Positions 50,341-58,061 of a stretch of 62,812 nt of DNA are shown here, one piece after another; positions within the stretch are counted from its first letter, which is position 1, and every line of letters begins with the position of its first letter. A model generated the notes under the pieces. The model was not told the origin of the DNA. It did no database searches and saw nothing but the letters and a program-made list of their open reading frames with translations. A program made the translations under genes and the position numbers. Source of the stretch: Thermoleophilia bacterium (lineage in GTDB: Bacteria > Actinomycetota > Thermoleophilia > Gaiellales > Gaiellaceae); assembly GCA_009694305.1 (NCBI GenBank), contig SHVL01000006.1:1-62812 (forward strand), given 5' to 3'.

Positions 50341-51545
50341 GAGACGTCCTGGCGCCGCTCCGCCAGCGCGACTTCCGACTCCTCTTTGCAGGCCGCACCG
50401 TCTCATTCGCGGGGACGGCGATGGCGAACATCGCGCTCGCCTTCGCCGTGCTCTCGCTCGGCGGGGACGCGTCCGACCTCGGGTTGGTCCTGGCACTCGC
50501 GACCCTTCCCGCAGTCGGGTTCCTGCTCGTGGGAGGGATTCTTGCCGACCGACTGCCGCGCCACCACCTCATGGTCGGGGCAAACGTCGCCTCGGGCACC
50601 GTCCAGGCGCTCGTGGCGCTGCTGCTCCTCACAGGTCAGGCGGAGATCTGGCACCTCGCCGTCGCGGGGCTCGTCCGCACGGTGGCCCAGTCATTCTTCT
50701 GGCCAGCCCAGCAGGCGATCGTCCCGCAGGTGGTGCCCGCGGCGCAACTGCAGCAGGCGAATGCCCTGCTCCGCACCACCCTAAACTCCGCCCAGATCGG
50801 GGGTGCCGCGGCGGGCGGCGCGATCGTGGCGCTCGCAGGCCCCGGCTGGGCGATCGCGGTCGATGCCGCGAGTTACTTCGCCGCGGCCGTGCTGCTCATG
50901 GCGATGCGCGTCGGGCCGCCCGTCGCGGAGGCCACGGAACCGTTCGTGCGCGCGTTCCGGGTCGGGTGGCGCGAGTTCGCCTCCCGCACCTGGGTCTGGG
51001 TTGTTGTGATCGGCTTCGCGCTCGTCAACGGAGCCGAGTCAGCAGCGCTCAACGTGCTCGGCCCGATCGTCGCCGAGCGCTCGCTCGGCGGTGCAGCTGT
51101 CTGGGGACTCGTGCTCGCTGCCTCGGGTGTAGGGCTCGTGCTCGGTGCGATCATCGCCCTCCGCTACCGACCGACGCATCCGATCCGCGTGGGGATTCTC
51201 GCGACGTTCCCCCTGGCGCTCCCGGTTGCGCTGCTCGCAATCGAGGCGCCGTGGCCCCTGATCGCGCTCGGGATCCTGGTCGCGAGTATGGGGATCGAGC
51301 TGTTTGGCGTGCTCTGGGATACCTCGCTCCAGGCACACGTGCCGAACGACGTCCTCTCGCGGGTCGCCGCGTGGGACGCGGTCGGCTCGATCGTGCTCAT
51401 GCCCGTCGCCTACGTGGTGGTCGGTCCGATCGCCAGTGCATTCGGACTCCCCACGACGCTCTGGGGCTGCGCGACTCTGATCCTGGTCGCGACCGCGCTG
51501 CAACTCCTCTCGCGCGAAGCGCGAAACCTCAGGCGCGTCGCCTGA
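50337..51545 (+). CDS. MFS transporter (EntS/MFS_3-like)
   Basis: 402 aa, 12 predicted TM helices. N-terminus VRDVLAPLRQRDFRLLFAGRTVSFAGTAMANIALAFAVL is typical of the MFS_3 (enterobactin-exporter-like) group, with LADRLPRHHLMVGANVASG as the helix 2-3 loop and VPAAQLQQANALLRTTLNSAQIGGAAAGG later. GTG start overlaps the MBL stop by 4 nt. Probably an exporter; cargo unknown. Confidence 0.82.
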   Translation: MRDVLAPLRQRDFRLLFAGRTVSFAGTAMANIALAFAVLSLGGDASDLGLVLALATLPAVGFLLVGGILADRLPRHHLMVGANVASGTVQALVALLLLTGQAEIWHLAVAGLVRTVAQSFFWPAQQAIVPQVVPAAQLQQANALLRTTLNSAQIGGAAAGGAIVALAGPGWAIAVDAASYFAAAVLLMAMRVGPPVAEATEPFVRAFRVGWREFASRTWVWVVVIGFALVNGAESAALNVLGPIVAERSLGGAAVWGLVLAASGVGLVLGAIIALRYRPTHPIRVGILATFPLALPVALLAIEAPWPLIALGILVASMGIELFGVLWDTSLQAHVPNDVLSRVAAWDAVGSIVLMPVAYVVVGPIASAFGLPTTLWGCATLILVATALQLLSREARNLRRVA

Positions 51546-51548
51546 GCT

Positions 51549-51923
51549 TCAGTGATCGACCGCGTGCGCTTGCAGGTCCTTGAGCGAGGCGAACTCAAGC
51601 GACGCGAGTGAGGTCGCTTCGAGCACGACCTCGGGCGCCATCCCATCCTCGAACGCTTCCTGCCAGCGTGGCGCACACAGGCACCAGCGATCTCCCGCCG
51701 CCAGCCCCGGGAAGCCGTATTCAGGCTTCGGGGTCGAGAGGTCGTTGCCGACCTGGGCGCTGAAGCGGAGGAAGTCGTCGGTCATGACCACGCAGACACC
51801 GTGCACGCCGGCGTCCTGGCCGCCGGTGCGGCAGAAGCCATCACGCCAGAACCCGGTTACCGGATCGAACGAGCATGGCTCAAGCGGGCCGCCGAGGACG
51901 TTACGGGCCTCCATTCCCGACAT
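51549..51923 (-). CDS. DUF2237-family protein
   Basis: 124 aa. The conserved text of DUF2237 is plain: NVLGGPLEPCSFDPVTGFWRDGFC, TGGQDAGVHGVCVVMTDDFLRFS, GNDLSTPKPEYGFPGLAAGDRWCLCAPRWQEA and PEVVLEATSLASLEFASLKDLQ. Conserved cysteines could form disulfides or bind metal. Function of the family is unknown. Start ATG 51921-51923 (or ATG 51914). One base separates it from the end of the MATE gene on the same strand, so the two are probably co-transcribed. Confidence 0.82.
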   Translation of the reverse strand: MSGMEARNVLGGPLEPCSFDPVTGFWRDGFCRTGGQDAGVHGVCVVMTDDFLRFSAQVGNDLSTPKPEYGFPGLAAGDRWCLCAPRWQEAFEDGMAPEVVLEATSLASLEFASLKDLQAHAVDH

Positions 51924-51924
51924 T

Positions 51925-53232
51925 CTACGCCCAGCCGATCACAAGCCAGCGGCGACGGAGGAAGCGCGCGCCGAGGGTCGCAAGCCGCGCCGCGACGAGT
52001 ACGACAAGCGCGAGCCAGACCCCGCGGATCCCCCAGCCGAGCGCCGAGGAGGCAGCGAGCGCGGATGCGCACACCCCGAACGACGCCACCATCGCACCCG
52101 CGATAAAGCGCCCGTCACCCGCGCCGATCAAGATCCCGTCGAGTGCGAACACCGCGCCATTGAGCGGCTGCATGAGCGCGAACACAGGCCACGCGAGCGC
52201 ACACTGAGCGAGCACCGCTGGGTCATCCGTGAACGCACGCGGCAGCAACTCTGAGGAGGCAAGCAGGCCGACGGCGAACAGTACGCCGATGCCAACCGAG
52301 AGCCGGATCATGCGAGCGCTCGCTCGATAGGCCTCCTCGGCCCGGCCCGCCCCGAGTTCCCGGCCGACGACGATCTGACCCGCGATCGCGACTGCATCGA
52401 GGACGAGCGCGAGGAAGATCCAGAGTTGGAACGTGACCTGATAGGCGCCGAGCGGCGCGTCCCCGAGCCGTCCCACGACCCCACCCGCGAGGAGGAAGGC
52501 TGCCACGAGCGCAGTCGTTCGCAGGAACAGGTACTTCCCGATCGAGAGGAGCTTGAGAGCGGGCGCAAGCAGCGGGCGGCGGTCACTCGGCGCGATCCGG
52601 CGCAGGAGGAGCCAGACAAACCCGACTCCCATCGCGGTCTGCGCGATCGCGGTGCCCCAAGCGGAACCCTCGACCCCCCAGCCAAGCCCGTAGACAAACC
52701 ACACCTCAAGCACGACGTTCAGAAGGTTCCCGGCCAGCAGCAGGTGGAACGGCCGCCGCAGATCGGCCACTCCACGCAAGAACCCCTGCGCCCCGAGTGC
52801 GAGGAAGGCGGAGGGAACGCCAAGCGAGACGATCCGCAGGTATGTCTCGCCCAAGTCGGCGGAGCGGCCCTCCACCCCGACGAGCCGAACGAGCGGCCCC
52901 GCGCACGTGGCAAGCGCGATGGCGAGAACGACGCCCAACGCGAGCGAGAGCCACACCGTCTGCGCCCCAATCCGCCGCGCGTCACGCGCCTCCCCCGCTC
53001 CACCCGCGCGCGCCACCTGCGCGGTGGCGCCGTACTGGAGGAAGTTGAAGATCGCGAGCGCTCCGAGCACGGTCGCGGCGGCGGCGAGCGCCGCGAGCGG
53101 CTCGCGCCCGAGGTGTCCGACGATCGCAGTGTCAACAAGGATGTAGAGCGGCTCGGCAGCGAGCGCCCCGAGCGCCGGGAACGCGAGCCGCAAGATCGCG
53201 CCGTACCCGGTGCCCGGGGTCTCACCTGCCAT
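51925..53232 (-). CDS. MATE-family efflux transporter (DinF-like)
   Basis: 435 aa, 12 TM helices in two bundles. N-terminal ILRLAFPALGALAAEPLYILVDTAIVGHLG is the hallmark of the DinF branch, with VGVPSAFLALGAQGFLRGVADLRRPFHLLLAGNLLNVVLEVWFVYGLGWGVEGSAWGTAIAQ-type text in the middle. Likely cation- or proton-coupled drug export. ATG start 53230-53232, 9 bp after the cyclophilin stop, so the three genes cyclophilin-MATE-DUF2237 may be one transcript. Confidence 0.85.
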   Translation of the reverse strand: MAGETPGTGYGAILRLAFPALGALAAEPLYILVDTAIVGHLGREPLAALAAAATVLGALAIFNFLQYGATAQVARAGGAGEARDARRIGAQTVWLSLALGVVLAIALATCAGPLVRLVGVEGRSADLGETYLRIVSLGVPSAFLALGAQGFLRGVADLRRPFHLLLAGNLLNVVLEVWFVYGLGWGVEGSAWGTAIAQTAMGVGFVWLLLRRIAPSDRRPLLAPALKLLSIGKYLFLRTTALVAAFLLAGGVVGRLGDAPLGAYQVTFQLWIFLALVLDAVAIAGQIVVGRELGAGRAEEAYRASARMIRLSVGIGVLFAVGLLASSELLPRAFTDDPAVLAQCALAWPVFALMQPLNGAVFALDGILIGAGDGRFIAGAMVASFGVCASALAASSALGWGIRGVWLALVVLVAARLATLGARFLRRRWLVIGWA

Positions 53233-53241
53233 GCGACGCCG

Positions 53242-53697
53242 CTATGCGAGCGTGATGCGCTCGATCACAACCGGCTCAAGCGGCCGGTCGCGACCGTCGC
53301 GCGCGACAAGCGAAATCGCGTCCACCACGTCCTGCCCAGCCGTCACCTTGCCGAATACGGTGTGGCGGCCGTTCAGCCAGGAGCAGTCCGCCGCGGTGAC
53401 GACGAAGAACTGCGACCCATTCGTGTTCGGACCCGCGTTCGCCATCGCGAGCGCCCCGCGGACGACGGAGTGCTCGTTCGGCTCATCCTCGAACGTGTAG
53501 CCGGGACCGCCCGTCCCCTCACCGCGCGGACAGCCGCCCTGAATCATGAAGTCGGGGATGACCCGGTGGAACCCGATTCCGTCGTAGAACCCCTCGCCCG
53601 CGAGGCGGGCGAAGTTCTCGACGGTCTTCGGCGCGTCGGCGGGATAGAGCTCCAACTCGACGTCGCCCTTGCTCGTGTGAAGCGTCGCTGATGTCAT
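53242..53697 (-). CDS. Peptidyl-prolyl cis-trans isomerase, cyclophilin type
   Basis: 151 aa, single cyclophilin domain with no signal peptide, so cytosolic. Motifs: GDVELELYPADAPKTVENFARLAGEGFYDGIGFHRVIPDFMIQGG (catalytic FHRVI, Arg), GTGGPGYTFEDE, ANAGPNTNGSQFFV and WLNGRHTVFGKV. ATG start 53695-53697; the open frame extends upstream but outside the fold. Divergent from the FtsH-like gene with 57 bp between starts. Confidence 0.92.
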   Translation of the reverse strand: MTSATLHTSKGDVELELYPADAPKTVENFARLAGEGFYDGIGFHRVIPDFMIQGGCPRGEGTGGPGYTFEDEPNEHSVVRGALAMANAGPNTNGSQFFVVTAADCSWLNGRHTVFGKVTAGQDVVDAISLVARDGRDRPLEPVVIERITLA

Positions 53698-53754
53698 AGC
53701 GCGAGGGTAGCGACCACCGTCCGTGAGGCGTGCCGGCCAACGTAGACTGAAGCG

Positions 53755-56235
53755 ATGGCGGCCGAGGCACAGGCGATCGGGAGTCTCCCGCATGCGGAGG
53801 CCTCCCAGGAGTTGGCGCGGGGCTGGCGCCGCCTGACCCGCGCCACAACGATCGTGGCGCTCATGACGGCGCCCGCGCTCGTCGTCTGGTTCACCCAGCA
53901 GAACCACTGGTCGTGGCTGAGGTCGATCCTCGTCGCGCTCGCGATCGTCGCTGTCTTCCGCGGCTTCTCCGACCTGCTGCTTCGGCGGCTGATCCCCTGG
54001 CCGAGCCTGTTCGGGGTGGAGAGCGCTGAGTTGCGCGAGGCGGACGTCCTCGGCCGTCGGCGCGCGTGGTTCTGGCGCTTCTGGTTCAAGATCGCCACGT
54101 TCCTCGCGATCGTCGTGACGATCACCTGGTGGGCACGGGGGGGCACCTGGCTCGGCCAACTCGGCTTCCTCGCCAGCGCTCTCGGGTCGCTCGTCACGAA
54201 CCCGACGTTCCTCATCCAGATGGTGTTCGTCACCTTCCTGTTCATCGCGAACTTCGCGATCATGTTCGGCCCCCTGCTTCTGATGAACCTCTCGCAGATG
54301 CAGTCGTTCGAGCCGGGAGACGCAGAGTGGGGCGTGAAACTCGACCATGTCCGCGGGCAGGAGGAGGCGAAGGAGGAAGTCCGGCGCGTCGTCGATATCT
54401 GGCAGTCGGGTGAGGCGTTCGAGCGGGCGGGCGGCAAGCGCGAACGGGGCCTGCTCCTCTTCGGCCCACCGGGCACCGGGAAGACGATGCTCGCGAAGGC
54501 GATTGCGACAGGGTTCAACTCGCCTTTCATCTCGATGCCCGGCTCAGGCTTCGCGGCGACGTTCATCGGGATCGACGCGATCGTCGTGCGGCTCCTCGCG
54601 CGGCGGGCGAAGAAGCTTGCGCGCAAGTGGGGAGGCCAGTGCATCGTCTTCATCGACGAGATCGACGCGGTCGGGATGCGCCGGCAGGCGCTCGGGTCGG
54701 GGGCGAGCGCGCCAGCGTTCCAGCCGCTTAGGACCGGTGCCGACCTCGAGGAACTCCTCTTCTTCGGACCAAACGGCGCACGCAACCCGTCGGGCGACCT
54801 GATCCTCGAGACGCGGGCCTGGCGCGAGCGCCTCTTCGCGCAGCGAGCGCCCGTCACCCTGGGTGTCCCGAGCGGGCTCTACATGCGGCTCGGCCAGGTC
54901 TACAACTTCATGTTCCCCGGAGGAATGGGGATGGGTTCGCTCGCGCTCAACCAACTTCTCGTCGTGATGGACGGGATCGACAACCCACCCTTCCTGCGCC
55001 GCACGTTCACGAGCAAGCTGAACACACTGCTCGACGCGACCTTCGTCATCCCGCGACGGCTCGGCCGCGCCAAGCTGCGGATCCCTGCGGCACGGCCGCG
55101 CGGCGACCAGATTTATTTCATCGGCGCGACGAACGTCCCGATCGACCGGCTCGACCCGGCGCTCATCCGCCCGGGCCGGATGGGACGCCACGTCTGGTTC
55201 CGCACCCCGACGAAGAACGACCGGCTCGACATCCTCGACCTCTACATCGGCAAGGTCGCCCATGACCCAGAACTCGACACGCCGACGCGGCGAGACGAGA
55301 TCGCGCGGATCATGAGCGGCTACTCGCCCGCGATGATCGAGCAGGCGACCTCGATGGCACTGACGCTCGCCCACCACACGGGCCGCACCTCGTTCGGCTG
55401 GGACGATCTCGTAGAGGCTGTGACGACCCTCGATGCGGGCACCGCGATGGCGTGGGAGTACGTCGATCACGAGCGGCGCGCGGTCGCGATCCACGAGGCG
55501 GGCCACGCGGCCTGCGGCCACCTCTTCATGGAGGGCCGCGAGTCCACCCGCCTCACGATCAAGCGGCGCGGCGACACGGGCGGCCACCACTGGATGATTC
55601 AGACGGAGGAGCGGATGTTCCGCTTCCAGCACGAGCGGTTCAACGATCTCGTCTGGGGGCTCGGCGCGATGGCGGCAGAGCGGGTGTTCTACGGCGAGAA
55701 CACGGAGGGGGTCGGTGGTGACGTGTTCATGGTGACGGCGAATGCGGCACAGATGGTCGGGGGCGCGGCGATGGGCCCCGTGCCCTTCACCGCAACGCCA
55801 CGCGAGGGGCAGACCGACGAGCAGGCGCGGGCGGACGTCCTGCGTCGCTTCGAGCGGATCGGCGCCCAGATCATGAACCGCTCGGGCGGTGGTGGGCCGT
55901 TCGCGGCCGACCCAATCGCCAGCGTTCTCAGCGACCCGGCGAAGCGCGCCGTCGCGACCCAGCTTCTCGGCCAGGCCTACGTTTTCGCCCACAACGTCGT
56001 AACGGTGAACCGCGAGTCGATCAAGGGTATTGCCTCGGCGCTTGAGGAACGGCGCGAGATCATGGGCGACGAACTTCTTGAGTTGCTCCGCGCGGCGGGC
56101 CTCCAGAAGCCCGCGCTCGACTTCGCCGACGCTGCGATTTGGCCGCCGCTTGAGTTCTCGGCCACCGTCAGCCGTGACCAGCCCACAGGTGGTCAGAGCG
56201 AGGCTCCGGGCAATCCGCCGGGAGCAGACGCATGA
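53755..56235 (+). CDS. Divergent FtsH-like membrane AAA+ zinc protease with an enlarged AAA+ insertion
   Basis: 826 aa. Four hydrophobic segments in the first 185 residues (for example VALMTAPALVVWFTQ, ATFLAIVVTITWWA, FLIQMVFVTFLFIANFAIMF) replace the two of standard FtsH. AAA+ motifs: Walker A LLLFGPPGTGKTMLAKA (about 240-255), Walker B CIVFIDEIDAVG (about 300), sensor region FIGATNVPIDRLDPALIRPGRMGRHV (about 460). About 150 residues separate Walker B from the sensor, far more than in FtsH. Protease site HEAGHAACGH (about 580), with a third ligand Asp probably in GGDVFMVT. Membrane quality-control protease is the expected role. Confidence 0.83.
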   Translation: MAAEAQAIGSLPHAEASQELARGWRRLTRATTIVALMTAPALVVWFTQQNHWSWLRSILVALAIVAVFRGFSDLLLRRLIPWPSLFGVESAELREADVLGRRRAWFWRFWFKIATFLAIVVTITWWARGGTWLGQLGFLASALGSLVTNPTFLIQMVFVTFLFIANFAIMFGPLLLMNLSQMQSFEPGDAEWGVKLDHVRGQEEAKEEVRRVVDIWQSGEAFERAGGKRERGLLLFGPPGTGKTMLAKAIATGFNSPFISMPGSGFAATFIGIDAIVVRLLARRAKKLARKWGGQCIVFIDEIDAVGMRRQALGSGASAPAFQPLRTGADLEELLFFGPNGARNPSGDLILETRAWRERLFAQRAPVTLGVPSGLYMRLGQVYNFMFPGGMGMGSLALNQLLVVMDGIDNPPFLRRTFTSKLNTLLDATFVIPRRLGRAKLRIPAARPRGDQIYFIGATNVPIDRLDPALIRPGRMGRHVWFRTPTKNDRLDILDLYIGKVAHDPELDTPTRRDEIARIMSGYSPAMIEQATSMALTLAHHTGRTSFGWDDLVEAVTTLDAGTAMAWEYVDHERRAVAIHEAGHAACGHLFMEGRESTRLTIKRRGDTGGHHWMIQTEERMFRFQHERFNDLVWGLGAMAAERVFYGENTEGVGGDVFMVTANAAQMVGGAAMGPVPFTATPREGQTDEQARADVLRRFERIGAQIMNRSGGGGPFAADPIASVLSDPAKRAVATQLLGQAYVFAHNVVTVNRESIKGIASALEERREIMGDELLELLRAAGLQKPALDFADAAIWPPLEFSATVSRDQPTGGQSEAPGNPPGADA

Positions 56236-57122
56236 CCGTTGACGAGACCGCGACCCCGCCTGCAGCGGTGCCCGAACCCCGTGCGAGACGCCTCCGACGC
56301 GCGCGGGCCGGGGACAACGTCGCGTTGCGGCCGACGGGGGGCTACGCGCGCCGCTTCGCCGCCGTCTACCTCGTACTCGCGCTCTGCGCGGGAATCGCGG
56401 TCGGAGCTCTCGTCGTCCTCCTCGCCCGACCCGGGGCAGCGCCCGACCCGATCTGGTCTGCATGGCAGCCCGCGGGGTCAGACACGGCGAAGGCGCGACA
56501 GATCGCAGATCGCATCACGCGCACGTACCGGCTTGAAAACGGCGAGCAACTCGTTGTTGCGCTCGGCGGCCCTCCCTCCGTCGTAACCGGCGGCGACGAG
56601 TCGAGCAACGCTTTCCGCGTGAGCACGATTGTCATCCGCCCTGACACCTCCGCCGGGGTGCAGGAGGAGGACGACTTCGAGGTGATCGAGGTCAAGGGCG
56701 CTCACCAGTTCGTCCTTTGCGGACTCGGCCACGCGTGTTCGATCGCCTACGGGACGCCGTCGCCGGAGCGGCATTCGCTCCTCCGCCGCGAGGCGCTTGA
56801 GCTCGCGCTCTACACGTTCCGCTACTCGGAGTCGGTCGAGTCGGTTGCGGTCTTCCTCCCTCCGCCTCCATCGTCCCCCAAGTCGGAGCCAACGGCAGAG
56901 GCGACCGCTGTGTTCCTGCGGCGGGGGGACGTCGCGGAGGAGGTGCGGCTGCCGCTTCGCACGACGCTCGAGCCAGCCACCCCCCCGATTGGGCAGATGA
57001 CCTCCGCCGACCTCGCCTCGGTAAACCGGCTCACCCGGCCCAACCTCTACACGTACGAGTACCAGCAGGCGCAGGACGGCAGCGCGATCCTGGTTCTCGA
57101 CCCAATCGTCTCCTCGGGCTGA
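56232..57122 (+). CDS. Single-TM protein of unknown function, coupled to the FtsH-like gene
   Basis: 296 aa. Arg-rich cytoplasmic N-terminus (RARRLRRARAGDNVALRP), one TM helix (FAAVYLVLALCAGIAVGALVVLL) and a large extracytoplasmic domain (about 75-296) with VSTIVIRPDTS, AHQFVLCGLGHACSIAYG and RREALELALYTFRYS. The start ATG overlaps the FtsH-like stop (ATGA), so a functional link, for example an adaptor or substrate of the protease, is likely. No family recognised. Confidence 0.68.
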   Translation: MTVDETATPPAAVPEPRARRLRRARAGDNVALRPTGGYARRFAAVYLVLALCAGIAVGALVVLLARPGAAPDPIWSAWQPAGSDTAKARQIADRITRTYRLENGEQLVVALGGPPSVVTGGDESSNAFRVSTIVIRPDTSAGVQEEDDFEVIEVKGAHQFVLCGLGHACSIAYGTPSPERHSLLRREALELALYTFRYSESVESVAVFLPPPPSSPKSEPTAEATAVFLRRGDVAEEVRLPLRTTLEPATPPIGQMTSADLASVNRLTRPNLYTYEYQQAQDGSAILVLDPIVSSG

Positions 57123-57126
57123 CCTA

Positions 57127-57474
57127 ATGCTGGGCGCGCCCGACGCGCGTCTCGTACGCGCGAAGGCCAGGCTTGATCGGCTCGACTGGTGGCCCACGCC
57201 GGTGCGAGTGGAGCGGATCCGCATCGTGGTGACGCCGTGGCTTTTTCGCCTGCCACCGTGGCGCCGCTACGACGGCTTCGCGACCCACCGGGTCGTGTTC
57301 CTCCGCAGCAGCGACGTCTCCGACGACCTTCTCACCCATGAACTTTGCCACGTGTGGCAGATGCAACACCGGCCCTGGCGGATGCCTCTCTCCTACCTCC
57401 GTACCGGCTATCGCCGCAGCCCGTACGAGCGGCAGGCGCGCGAGGCAGCGGCCCGAACGCTTGACAATGCGTAG
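57127..57474 (+). CDS. Small putative zinc metallopeptidase-like protein (HExxH)
   Basis: 115 aa. The motif SDDLLTHELCHVWQMQH gives HExxH plus a further His, and LRTGYRRSPYERQAREAA supplies the Glu often used as third ligand in eCIS/DUF4157-like metallopeptidases. Basic N-terminus, no signal peptide. Starts 4 bp after the previous gene. Third gene of the FtsH-like operon, suggesting a shared role in protein turnover. Activity unproven. Confidence 0.65.
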   Translation: MLGAPDARLVRAKARLDRLDWWPTPVRVERIRIVVTPWLFRLPPWRRYDGFATHRVVFLRSSDVSDDLLTHELCHVWQMQHRPWRMPLSYLRTGYRRSPYERQAREAAARTLDNA

Positions 57475-57602
57475 GTCGCTCGCCGTCCTTGCGCTCGCGC
57501 ATGGCTCGTCCAGCGACACGTTCGCTCCGATGGAGGTCCGTATCTACATCGTGCCGCCAGCGGGGTTCCGCTGAGGCATCGGCGGTACGATCCTGGCCTC
57601 CG

Positions 57603-57675
57603 GGGCGGTTAGCTCAGTTGGTAGAGCACCTCGTTTACACCGAGGTGGTCGGCGGTTCGAGCCCGTCACCGCCCA
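57603..57675 (+). tRNA. tRNA-Val (anticodon TAC)
   Basis: Acceptor GGGCGGT/ACCGCCC with discriminator A, D-arm GCTCAGTTGGTAGAGC, anticodon stem CCTCG/CGAGG around loop TTTACAC (anticodon TAC), T-loop GTTCGAGCC. CCA not encoded. Confidence 0.95.
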
Positions 57676-57723
57676 TCCACTCGCCGTTCAGACCGCGGGG
57701 CGCGGCTATCCTCGGACTGCCGC

Positions 57724-57796
57724 GCCCCCATCGACTAGCGGCCTAGGTCACCACCCTTTCAAGGTGGCTGCACGGGTTCGAATCCCGTTGGGGGTA
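57724..57796 (+). tRNA. tRNA-Glu (anticodon TTC)
   Basis: Acceptor GCCCCCA/TGGGGGT with discriminator A, anticodon loop CTTTCAA between CACC/GGTG (anticodon TTC), T-arm ACGGG-TTCGAAT-CCCGT. 48 bp after tRNA-Val; probably one transcript. Confidence 0.95.
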
Positions 57797-57817
57797 TGTG
57801 CGCGAACGCTGCAGGGT

Positions 57818-57849
57818 GCGGGACCCCGGCCAACCGACCGGGGTCCCGC
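57818..57849. terminator. Terminator after tRNA-Glu
   Basis: GCGGGACCCCGG (57818-57829) and CCGGGGTCCCGC (57838-57849), 12-bp perfect stem with 8-nt loop. It can serve the tRNA transcript and the minus-strand genes converging on it. Confidence 0.82.
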
Positions 57850-57857
57850 GAACCTTC

Positions 57858-57983
57858 TCAGTGAGGTGCGGGGGAAGCCGTGTCCTCGCGGACGCGCTTG
57901 CCTGCCCTGTAGCCGACGAGTGCGATGAGGACGACGACAACGACGGAACCGATCGTCAGTACCTCGAACTTCGTCCGTGTCAC
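57858..57983 (-). CDS. Possible tiny membrane protein
   Basis: 41 codons from GTG 57981-57983: VTRTKFEVLTIG, then a strongly hydrophobic helix SVVVVVLIALVGYRAG and a charged tail KRVREDTASPAPH. The same frame reads upstream (LLWKVLGQDYGDFVEAWG) without an ATG/GTG/TTG start, so the true start is uncertain (a CTG near 58030 is possible). Lies between the broken kinase gene and a terminator. Plausible but unsupported by family. Confidence 0.35.
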   Translation of the reverse strand: MTRTKFEVLTIGSVVVVVLIALVGYRAGKRVREDTASPAPH

Positions 57984-58061
57984 ACCCCACGCTTCGACGA
58001 AGTCGCCGTAGTCCTGCCCAAGAACCTTCCAGAGCAGGCCCGGGCGAGTCCAACGGGCAGT

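Noticed and set aside
57467-57574. 35-codon open frame before tRNA-Val
   Set aside because: Overlaps the HExxH gene end, lacks a ribosome site and shows no recognisable pattern.
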